In this document: one piece after another, positions 25,924 to 35,700 of the stretch | How the letters are laid out: each line of letters begins with the position of its first letter | How positions within the stretch are numbered: the first letter of the stretch is position 1 | DNA from: Acidobacteriota bacterium | GTDB taxonomy: Bacteria > Acidobacteriota > Thermoanaerobaculia > Multivoradales > JAHEKO01 | DNA: 51,243 bases | Reading direction: 5' to 3' | Assembly: GCA_029263375.1 (NCBI GenBank) | Contig: JAJCXP010000186.1 | Location: forward strand, 1 to 51,243 | Made by a program: the position numbers and the translations under genes | The notes under the pieces: model-generated | Told to the model about the DNA's origin: nothing | Databases searched by the model: none | What the model saw: the letters and a program-made list of their open reading frames with translations, nothing else

Positions 25924-28900
25924 CCAGCGCCGGGTCGCCAAGCAGGGTCATGCTGAGGATCACGTCGCGATAGCTCGCACCGAGGTCGGCCTTGGCCAGC
26001 AGGATGGCGTCGCCGAGCCGCGTGCCGGGCACCGCAAGGTGCTGGTAGACGCGCTGCGCCATCGCCCGGTCGGAAGCGACCTCGGTCAATGACGAGGCGC
26101 CGAGCACCGCCGCGGCGCCCTGCGGACCGCTGAGTAGGAGCCGGTGGCTGAGCGTGTCGAAGCGCGGCACCGAGTGGTAGCCGCCCCAGCAACCCCACTG
26201 CAGCGCCACTGTCGGGTTGCCGTGGTTCTCGAGTGTGGCCGCGTCGGCAGAGCCGAGTAGGCCGGAGAAGGTCCAACCGGCCGGACCCGAGTGGCCGAAG
26301 TAGTGGGTGATCGCGGCGCCGGCGTTGACGGCGTCCAGCAGCGTCCGTCGGGCGCCTGCAACGCCGAGCTCGTCGAGGTAGGCGGTCTCGACCGTCATGC
26401 TGGAGAGGTGCCCGGCGAGCTCATTGCTGATATCGCCGAAGGAGTAGGCGCCGTCGTGCTCGTCGGCGGCGAAGATCGCGTGACGCGAGCCAGATGTGTA
26501 TCGGAGCGTCTTGTCGATCAGGGTCTCGAGCTCCGTCGCGGTGCGCACCGGGAATCTACCGATCGCTGCATCGGGCGTACCGTCGAGATCGGCGTCGGCC
26601 AGAGCGGAGTCGGCGGGGGCGAAGCTCACCACCGCGTGGGTCGGCATGTAGATCGTCGGGATGAAGCTCACCGAGCCGATGCCGAGGTGGTCGTGGTAGT
26701 CGTAGGAATCGCCGCCCACCAGCAGGAAGTAGCGTCCGCCGAGATTCTCGATCGAGTCGGCGATGAAGCGGCGAATCGCCTCCGGGTCGAAGATGCCGCC
26801 GCCGTACTGCAGGTAGATCTGCTCGACATCCACCACCTTGACGCTCAGGCCGTCACGGCGACGGGCGTTTACCAGCCGGCCGAGACCGTCGAGGAAGTCC
26901 GGGTGCGAGATGATCACGTAGTCTGCGCGTCGCGTGGCGATCGGCTGGAGCTCGGGCAGCGGCGCGATCTCGGGTGCCATCAGCCCGTCGACGGTGGACA
27001 CCAGGTAGGTCCAGGCGTTGCGACCTGTAGCGGCGAGCTTCACGCGGTGGGTGCCGTTGCCGCCGCGACTTACGGCGGCGCCGGTAAGGCGCACCAGCCG
27101 ACCGTCAAGGTGGCGGTAGGCGACTACCTCGTCGCTGGAGAAGCCTTCGATCAGGAGGGCCTGCCCGACCGCCGCCGCGGCGAAGCGATCGTCGCTGGCG
27201 ACGAAGCGTCGGCCGTAGCTGGCGCCGTAGCCGTCGACGTGAATCAGGTCGTAGCGCGCGCCGGTGTCGCCGCGCGAGGAGATCGTGAGCTCGTTGGTGC
27301 CCTCGATCAGCTGCCCTCTGGTCAGCGGAATCTCGAGCGACTGCTCGGAGAGCCCGTCGAACCAGTGGTCGGCCACCGGAGAGCCGTTGAGCGAGATGAC
27401 GACGTGGTGATCGGGCCGGACGCCGCTCCAGTCGGTGACGCCCCAGAGATCCACCAAGAGGTGTGCGCGGCCCGCGCCGATCTGGTCGACCTCGAACTCG
27501 AAGCTCTTCGACACCGGCTCGTCGTAGGCGAGGATCGAGGTTTCGTACCAGGGGTCGCCGTTGGGCGACGCGAAGCTGTAGACCACGTCGTTCTCTACCC
27601 GCGACTCGGCGCGATAGGAGCGCGCGGGGCGACGACCGCTTCTGGCGACGCCGGCGGTCCGGCGTGCGCGCAGCGCACTGCGGCGATCAACGCTCAACTG
27701 ATAGACGTTGGTGCGGCTGTACAGAGTCTCGAGCGATTCGCCGTAGAACTCGATGAAGGCGCCGGGACCGAATACGCCGCTCGCGTCCGCGCTCTCGACG
27801 TGGATCTCGATCGGCTGGCCGCCGTGGGTCAGTGCGAGGCTCTGGAGCGGTGCGCCGGCTAGGCCGGCGACCGACTCGAAGGGGACCCTATAGAGGCCGG
27901 TGTCGGCGACCCGAAGCTCGTAGCCCTGGGTCGCTGCCGGAGCCGTCTGCTCCGGCGCGGCCGCTGCCTTGAAGGCGCCGACCGGGGGTGTCGCGAGCGG
28001 TGTCGGCGGCACGATCATGGCCGCGCGGCGGTCGTCCAGCTCGCCGGCCAGCTCGTTGCGGCGCTCGGCGGCGAGCTCGGCGCGCCGCTCGCGGATCGGC
28101 TGCCAGTCGATCGACTCGGCGACTGCCGGTACGCCGGACTCGACGCCGAGGTCGAAAGGACCGTGCATCGCCTCCTTGCCGCGGGTGTCGACGTCCGCGA
28201 TCACGAAGCGGCGTGCGCCGCGACCGGCGAGCGACTCACCGTAGGAGCGCGGCTCGAGCGAGTCGACGCTCTGGCTCGGGATCAGGCGCTGGTTGAGACG
28301 CTGCCAATCGCCGTCGATCTCGCCGTAGATGTGGAAGCCGACGTTCGAGGTCTCGGTGGCGGTGGTCCAGGCGAACTCGGTGCGGCGGCCTCGGGGGGTC
28401 GCCAGGAAGGAGGCCAGTGTCACCGGCACGGTCGAGCAGCTGAAAGAGAAGTCGCTGATGCCGGTCAGCTGGTCACCGTTGAGGGTCGTGGTGTCGGTGT
28501 CGGTAGGGCCAACCTGGTAGACCAACGTGACGATCTGAACTGGGCCCGGGATCGTGACGACCAGGTTGCCGGCGGCGGCGCCGAAGGTCGCGCCGGTCTG
28601 GCCGGTCGCGGTCACCTGGGTGGTGCCGGAGCCGCTGCAGGCCATCGAGGATCCGCAGGCGGTGACGTTGACGTTGACCGCGCCCACGAACTCTCCGGTG
28701 ACGAGGTACTGGTCTTCCCAAGAGCCGTAGTCGAGATCGAAGATGGTGAACTGGAGATCCTCGACCGGATCACCGAGGAACTCGAGAGTCAGTGTGTGGC
28801 GCGCGTCGTTGGCCGAGGTCGAGGGATCGTCGAAGGTCGTGCCCTCGATCCACCAGTCGACGGTGTCGGCCGCGCGCAGGCCGACGAACGGCTCGCCCGG

Positions 28901-29149
28901 ATCGGCGACGCCGTCGGGGTTGCTGAAAGTCGCGCGCACCGTCGACGAGTCGCAGGTGTTGCTCGCGGTGAAGACCTGATCGCCGGGCTGGGCGCCGGGG
29001 ATCGGGCCGTCGGTCAGCTCGAAGCTGTCCGAGGGCGTGCCCGCCGCGTTCCAATGGAGGTTCTGAGCCTCGCCCGTCGTGGCGGTCAGGGAGAGGACCA
29101 GGGTGAGTGCACTTACTTTGATGAACTGCAAACTGCTGTAGGTGTGCAT
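25913..29149 (-). CDS. Secreted gingipain-like C25 cysteine peptidase (1078 aa)
   Basis: Signal peptide MHTYSSLQFIKVSALTLVLS, cleaved around EAQ; AAAGGA 6 nt before the ATG. An N-terminal beta domain (residues 29-240) is followed by the module VPVTLASFLATPRGRRTEFA, common in bacterial secreted proteins, then a prodomain-like region (YELRVADTGLYRVPFESVAG and onward). The C-terminal C25 domain (about 743-1078) has catalytic His953 in HYFGHSGP and Cys987 in LQWGCWGGY, 34 residues apart, as in the paralogue at 29775-39710. The protein ends right after the catalytic domain (LLGDPALVID) with no type IX sorting domain. It is the small partner of a divergent pair flanking the RiPP precursor. Its substrate is unknown. 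Confidence 0.9.
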   Translation of the reverse strand: MHTYSSLQFIKVSALTLVLSLTATTGEAQNLHWNAAGTPSDSFELTDGPIPGAQPGDQVFTASNTCDSSTVRATFSNPDGVADPGEPFVGLRAADTVDWWIEGTTFDDPSTSANDARHTLTLEFLGDPVEDLQFTIFDLDYGSWEDQYLVTGEFVGAVNVNVTACGSSMACSGSGTTQVTATGQTGATFGAAAGNLVVTIPGPVQIVTLVYQVGPTDTDTTTLNGDQLTGISDFSFSCSTVPVTLASFLATPRGRRTEFAWTTATETSNVGFHIYGEIDGDWQRLNQRLIPSQSVDSLEPRSYGESLAGRGARRFVIADVDTRGKEAMHGPFDLGVESGVPAVAESIDWQPIRERRAELAAERRNELAGELDDRRAAMIVPPTPLATPPVGAFKAAAAPEQTAPAATQGYELRVADTGLYRVPFESVAGLAGAPLQSLALTHGGQPIEIHVESADASGVFGPGAFIEFYGESLETLYSRTNVYQLSVDRRSALRARRTAGVARSGRRPARSYRAESRVENDVVYSFASPNGDPWYETSILAYDEPVSKSFEFEVDQIGAGRAHLLVDLWGVTDWSGVRPDHHVVISLNGSPVADHWFDGLSEQSLEIPLTRGQLIEGTNELTISSRGDTGARYDLIHVDGYGASYGRRFVASDDRFAAAAVGQALLIEGFSSDEVVAYRHLDGRLVRLTGAAVSRGGNGTHRVKLAATGRNAWTYLVSTVDGLMAPEIAPLPELQPIATRRADYVIISHPDFLDGLGRLVNARRRDGLSVKVVDVEQIYLQYGGGIFDPEAIRRFIADSIENLGGRYFLLVGGDSYDYHDHLGIGSVSFIPTIYMPTHAVVSFAPADSALADADLDGTPDAAIGRFPVRTATELETLIDKTLRYTSGSRHAIFAADEHDGAYSFGDISNELAGHLSSMTVETAYLDELGVAGARRTLLDAVNAGAAITHYFGHSGPAGWTFSGLLGSADAATLENHGNPTVALQWGCWGGYHSVPRFDTLSHRLLLSGPQGAAAVLGASSLTEVASDRAMAQRVYQHLAVPGTRLGDAILLAKADLGASYRDVILSMTLLGDPALVID

Positions 29150-29506
29150 CGGTATTCCTTTTGATCTGAGTGATCGGCGACGCGCCGAAATAGCTGACGC
29201 GGTACCGGTTGGGTCTGTCAAATGTGGGGCGGGCCCGACTCGGCCCTAGCTCTCACTCTTCTCGACGACCTGTTAGAGCAAGGCACTTGCCAACCATTTC
29301 TTTCTCCGACTGGAGCGCTCGATCGCCCCGGATGTACTGGAGTTCACTGCGTTTGTCCCTCGGCCGCCGCGAGAATCTCGGCGGGCGGATTCTTTTGGGA
29401 TGAGCCGGAACTATTCACATATGTCGATCTTCAACCGGAATTGCGGCGCGGGTCGTTATGGAGCCCTCCATATACATTCCGCCCGAAATCGGCGAAAAAG
29501 CTACCT
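29150..29506. other. Divergent intergenic region between C25 peptidase and RiPP precursor
   Basis: 357 nt without a convincing gene; a frame open from 29222 has no recognisable content before the precursor. It should hold the promoters of both the C25 gene and the precursor. Base use is more AT-rich from about 29380 to 29510, which fits a promoter and leader, but I see no sigma-70 boxes I would defend. The precursor ATG at 29507 is preceded only by a weak A-rich stretch (ggcgaaaaagctacct). Confidence 0.4.
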
Positions 29507-29689
29507 ATGAAGCGCACCACTTCCGGTGAAGCCGGGAACGACCGCCTAGATCCGAAGAGCTCGGAGCGTCTGCCGTATGAGAAGCCCGAGATCGTGGACC
29601 GCGGCAAGCTGGTCGACGTTGCGCTGGGCGGAAGCCCAGGCACCGGCGACAGCGGAGGTGGCGTGCTGACCGAAAACCCGCTGACGTAA
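29507..29689 (+). CDS. Lasso-type RiPP precursor peptide candidate (60 aa)
   Basis: The 60-residue ORF has a hydrophilic charged leader and the lasso-leader pattern Y-x2-P-x-I-x3-G: YEKPEIVDRG at residues 24-33, then KLVDVALGG. The tail GGSPGTGDSGGGVLTENPLT starts at G41. D48 is residue 8 from G41 or residue 7 from G42, a feasible isopeptide acceptor; the peptide ends in Thr60, a possible kinase target. The usual Thr two residues before the core is absent (Ala39 or Leu40). It stands 85 nt before the 3311-residue C25 gene and 3.6 kb from the cyclase homologue. The ORF is too short for unaided gene finders to be reliable; the call rests on motif and context. Confidence 0.72.
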   Translation: MKRTTSGEAGNDRLDPKSSERLPYEKPEIVDRGKLVDVALGGSPGTGDSGGGVLTENPLT

Positions 29690-29774
29690 GCAGTTCATCT
29701 CAGTTACAGCCTCGCAGTCGGCAGGACGGCCGTTCGCGGTTCTCTAGGGGAGACCGCCTCGGCCAGGAGGCAGC

Positions 29775-32700
29775 ATGTTTCGAGTGTCGAAGGAGTTCCT
29801 GGGCTGTGCCGTGCTCGGCCTGTTCGCCGCCACGGCTGGCGTCGCACAGGCGCCTGTCCAGACGTTCTATGTGCCGAATCCCGAGACTCAGGTGCGAACC
29901 TGGGCGCAGGCGATCCAGGCCCTTGCCGAGAACGACATCATCCACTCGGTGATCTCGATCACGGCCACCGCCGACGACACGATCATCTACTACGACCATT
30001 GGGAAGACGGCTTCGAGGCCGACATCACCGACCCGATGGTCGCCTCCACCGAGGTGTGGGGCGATCAGGACTGCTCCAACGGGTTCACGCCGTTGCTGGG
30101 CGCGTGCGTCGTCGGCGTTGACGACTCGCTCGACGTGGTTCTCTCCGGCGACGTTCTGGTGCTGGAGAGCGACGTACCGGTTCCCGGCGGCGTGCGCGAT
30201 TCGAACTTCATCTTCTTCGACGGCGGTGACAAGTTCTCGACCACCCAACTGCTCGCGGTCACTCGTGCGGCCTGGCCCTCGGCCGGAGTTCAGGCACAGC
30301 TCGGCGGTGCGGTAGAAGTGTTCGACTCGTCCAAGTGGGGAACCGACTACCAGGTCCCGGTGGGGGAAGGCGTCCTGGCGGCATTTGAGTTCGTCGGCAT
30401 GTCGATCATGGCGGAGGAAGACGGGACGACAGTCAGCGTCGACCTCGATGCCGATGGCACGCCGGACATCGGACTCCTCCTGAACGAAGGCGAGAGCGCG
30501 CTGGTCGGCGCGGCCGGGGCGACCGACGTGCTGGTCGGTGCGACGATCGCCGCGTCGAGCGAAGTACAGCTCAATCTTCTGACAGCCAACGAGGGCACGA
30601 CCTACGAAGGCCGGTGGTACAGCTTGATTCCGACCGTCGACTGGACGAACCGCTACTTCAGCCCGGTGGGCTCGACGGTTGCGGGTGACCTCGTCCACCT
30701 CTTCATCTACAACCCGGATCCGACCGTCTCGATCGACGTTACCGTCGACGAGCTGGGTGGGTGCACGGATGTGACGATCGCCGCGGGCGCGTTCGTCGAG
30801 GTGCCGCTGGCGGTCAACACGCCGACCTCGGCGGCGGAGCTGCTCAGCGATGGCACGGATTGCGGCGGCGCGCCCTCCCAGTCCGGGAACTTCTTCTCCA
30901 TCGCGACCATCGACCGCAACGAGACGATCCATGATTGGGGCTACACGCTGATCCCGGAGTCGTCGCTTACCCCCTCGGCGGTCATCGGCTGGGCGCCGGG
31001 GAGCACGGATCTGTCGGAGAACGCCAGCCCGGTGTGGATCACGCCGGTGGGCCTCACCGGTGGCGCGACGACCACGGTCTACGTCGACTACGACGGCGAT
31101 GGGCTAGGTCCTTTGACGATCGGCGGCGGCAGCCTGTGCGCCGGCTTGCAGTACGACCTGGAGTTCGCTGGCGCCGGGAACCTCGATTCGCTACGCCTGT
31201 TCGAGCCCGACAACGACCAGACCGGCACCCGGATCTTCACCTGCGACGGCACCCGCATCACGGCCGCCTGGGGTCAGGATCCGGAGTTCTCGAGCTCCGG
31301 ACAGCCGCAACAGCTCGACATGGGCACCACGGTTCTACCGTTCGCGAGCCTGGCCGCCTTCAAGGACGGCGCGCTCTACGGTGACGACAACGGCAATGGC
31401 GGACTCGATCCCGGCGACACGATCCTCTATAGCATCCGGGTCGTCAACAGCGGCATCATTCCGATCACCGACGTCTTTTTGATCGACACGTTGGACCCGA
31501 ACACCACCTACGTCGCCGATACTACGGTGATCGACGGGCTGCCGACCCCCGATGACACGGCGCCGGACACGGCTTTTCCGCTCGACGTCGATAGCGGTCA
31601 CCCCTCCGGCTATCCACTGGTGGCCTCTCCGACCGTTCTGCTGCCGGGCGATGAGATCCTCATCACCTTCGTGGCCGAGTTCACGCCGCTGACCGCCGGG
31701 GTGCTGGACGTCATCAACACGGTCACCGTCACCTCGGATTCGGAGACCTATGTCGACTCGCAGACCGTCCCGATCGAGCTCGGCGACCTGCGCGTCAACA
31801 AATCCTCGAGCGCGGCCGGGCAGTATGTCTCGCCCGGTCAGACGATCACCTACACGGTGACCGTGACCAACTCCGGCGAGGGGCCGCTCACAGGCATCCA
31901 GCTCACCGATCCGCTGCCGGTCGGTACGTCCGCCGTCAACGGCACGACCCAGGTGACCGGCCCGCGCGAGCGGGTGGTGCGGGATCTCTTCGAGAGCGTT
32001 TCCTACAGCAACGATGACGGCCCGCACTTCTGGGAGACGGACTGGGAAGAGACCGATGGCGCCGGCGGCGCGCAGGATCCCGCGGCTGGCGATGTCCTGA
32101 TCACGGCGGCGCCGGGCGGCGCGCTCCGCATGACGGAGCCGGGCTCCGAGGCGATGCGCGAGGTCGACCTGTCGGCCTATGCCGGTGGCTTCGCCGCGCT
32201 GCTGTTCGACTTCCGGGTCGACACCGGTGTCGACGAGGGCGACGCCATCCAGGTCGAGGTCTCGGATGACGGTGGCGGCTCGTTCACCACCCTCGCTGAG
32301 ATCGCCGACATCGACGGCGATCAGAATCCGACCGTCTCGGGCTCGGCCGGTTACGACATCTCCGGATTCATCTCCGCGGACACCGTGGTCCGCTTCCGGA
32401 TCGGCGGGGGTGACTACGGTGGCGGCACCGAGTTCTTCTACGTCGACCAACTCGAGGTGCGCGCGGTCGACAACACCACGACGATCGAGGATGACTTCGG
32501 GACCGGGAACTTCTCGGGCGGCACAGGCTGGAACGGACCTTGGACCGAGGTCGACGCCGGTGGCGCCGGAGCGGGCACCGGAGATGTCACGGTCGACAAC
32601 CTCCAGCTCGAGATCGGCGGCGCGGTCGACAACTCACTGACACGCAGTGTGGACCTGAGCAACGCGATCTTCGCGATCCTGAGCTTCACTCATGACGACA

Positions 32701-35700
32701 TAGGCGGCCTGAACGACACGGATCGGGTGAACATCGAGGCGTCGAGGGACGGGCTCATCTTCACCACGATCGGCGATCTGCAGAACGACGCCGCCGGCAC
32801 CAAGAACTTCGACATCACGCCCTTCATTTCCGCGACCACGACGATTCGTTTTCGTGTCGACGTGGTGCTCGAAGGGGGAGAAAGCTATATCTTCGACGAC
32901 ATCCTGATCCAGACGGGCGAGCACGGTACGGTCGTTCGCGACAACTTCGGCGTCAGCACGCCGCAGCTGGTGGACGGCGATATCCCCTCGATCGCTCTGA
33001 TCGCGGATGAGTTCGCGCTGGCTCCGGGTGAGACGTTGACGGCGACCTTCGACGTCATCGCGGACGCGCCGCTCGCGGTCAGCGAGGTCGTTAACACGGC
33101 TACCGCCGACGCCTTCGAGAACATCGAACCGGCGATGGCGACCGTCACCGACCCGGTCAATCCGGCCGGCGGCTCGATCGGCGATCTGGTCTGGCTGGAC
33201 CTCGATGGCGATGGCGTACGTGACGTCGGCGAGCCCGGCATCCCGAACGTGACCGTCGAGCTGCGCGACGGCAGCTGTGTACCTGCGAGCACCTGCCCGA
33301 CCCTGATCACGGACGCCGACGGCCGATACCTCTTCACGAAACTTCCGGCTGGCACCTACGACGTGTTCGTCGATGAGACCACCCTGCCGGCCGGGCTGAC
33401 GATTTCACCGGGGTCGGTCAATCCGGTCACGTCGATCTCGATCACATCAAACGAGTCGATCTTCGATGTCGACTTCGGCTATACCAACGCCGACCCCGGG
33501 ACCGCGATCATCGGCGACCGGGTCTGGGCCGACGTGGACGCGGACGGCGTGCAGGACCCGGGCGAGCTTGGTCTCGCCGGGGTGACGGTTGACCTGATCG
33601 GCCCTGGCGCCGATGGCATTCTCGGGACCGGAGACGACACGGCGGTAGATACCGTGACGACCGGACCGGACGGCACCTACCTCTTCATCGGCGTGGTGCC
33701 GGGCGAATACTCGGTGGACGTCTCCGACACCGGCGGCGTTCTCACCGGCTTCAACAAGACCTCCGGGCCTCAGAGCCTGCCGGACCCGACCGACCCGATC
33801 TCGGTGATCGCGGGCGAGATGATCGCTGACATCGACTTCGGCTATGCGGCGGTTTGTCTGTCGCGGATAGACTTCGAGCTCGACGCCCTCGGCAACGCGC
33901 TGGTGCGTGGGCAAGCGATCGACGACGAGTACGCGGCCTGGGGCCTCCAGATCTCGGTGCAGCCGAACGCCCCGGCTCCGGGCCCGGCGATGATCTTCGA
34001 CTCGTCGACGCCGACCGGCACCGACTACGATCTTGGCTCGCCCAACCTGACCTGCTCGCCGCCGGGACCGGGCGACGGTGCCGCCGGAGAGCTGGGACAA
34101 CCGGGCGAGAACTGTACGCCGCTCGGCAACGTCCTGATCATCTCCGAGGATGGTGATCCTCTCGATCCGGACGACAGCGGCTTCGGCGGCACCATCACGT
34201 TCACCTTCAGTCACGACGTGGAGATCGACAGTCTCGATTTCCTCGATATCGAGACCGCCGGCTACTCGGTCGACTTCTTCGACGCCGGCGGCGGCCTGAT
34301 CGCCAACGTGCCGCTCGCCGGGCTGGGCGACAACAGCTACGAGAGCCTGGCGGTCGGTGTGACCGGTGTCCGTGAGTTCGTGGCCAACTTCGTCACCTCG
34401 GGCTCGATGGACAGCATCGGATTCTGCACCGGCCCGTCGGCTCTCTACACCGTGCGCGATCGGGTATGGCTCGATCTGGACGGCGATGGGGTGCAGGATC
34501 TCGACGAGCCGGGAATCGCCGGCGTGACGGTCAGCCTGCTGAACGCGAGCGGCCAAGTGGTCGCCACGGCGATCACGGATGCGAGCGGCAACTTCGCGTT
34601 CACCAACCTGCCCGACGGCAGCTACGAGCTGTCGGTCACGGATACTGCCGGGCAGCTTTCCGGTCTTTCCGGCACGACTGCGCCGGCCGTTGCCGACCTG
34701 TTGGCGGTGACCGTTGCAGGCGCTGACGTCACCGGCATCGACTTCGGATACAACGCCGCCGGCCTGATCGGCGACACCGTCTGGAGCGACGCCGATGGGG
34801 ATGGTGTCCACGATGCGGGCGAGCCGGGCATCGCCGGCGTGACGCTCGACCTGATCGATCCGGGGCCGGACGCGCTGTTCGGCACCGGCGATGACTTCGT
34901 GGTCTCGTCCACGACCACGGCCGCGGACGGCTCCTACCAGTTCGTGAATCGTGCGCCGGGCTCCTACCGAGTCTTGGTGACCGATACCGGCAGCGTCCTG
35001 GCCGGCTACATGCAGACTGGCGACCCGAGTCAGCCAGGCGTTCCGTGCTCGGTATGCGACGAGGCCGGGAGCACGTCGATCGCTCTGGGCACCTCCGATC
35101 TGACGCTAGACTTCGGCTATCAGAACGCGGCGCTTGCGGACGTCTCGGGCACGGTCTTCCTGGACACCGACCGCGACGGCATCGAGGACGCGGGCGAGAC
35201 CGGCTTCGAGGGAGTGACGCTCGACCTCGTGATCGCCGGACTCGACGGCATCTTCGGTACCGGCGACGATGTCGTGATGGCGACGACCTCGTCGGACGCC
35301 AACGGTGACTACGGCTTCCTCGGTCTCGAGAACGGTGACTACCAGGTGCGGGTCACCGATATCGATCTGGTGCTCGACGGCTACCGTCTGACCAGCGGAC
35401 TCGACGAGTATCCGATCACCGTCGCCAGCGCCGACCTGACAGATATCGACTTCGGCTACATCCGCGACGTCACGACCGCGGCGATCGGCGACACCCTGTG
35501 GCTCGACGCCGATGGCGATGGCCTTCAGGGTCCCGCCGAGCCCGGGCTCGCGGGTGTGACCGTCAATCTGTGGCCGGACCTCGATGGCGACGGCGTGTTC
35601 GAGCCTGGCGGTGACGATGGGCCGACACCGATCGAGTCGACCGTCACCGATCCGAACGGCAACTACATCTTCACCGATCTCGTGGTCGGCAGCTACTTCG

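Noticed and set aside
26291-27862. 523-aa plus-strand frame antisense to the C25 gene
   Set aside because: Composition is typical of a GC-rich shadow frame, with no motifs; the minus strand carries a clear C25 domain.
29222-29506. Longer 155-aa reading of the precursor frame from 29222
   Set aside because: The added N-terminal 95 residues have no leader-like or domain-like content and cover the intergenic region; ATG at 29507 gives a compact peptide with the leader motif.
29736-29757. Short hairpin between precursor and giant C25 gene
   Set aside because: The stem is only five pairs before a mismatch and no T-run follows, so an attenuator or terminator cannot be supported.
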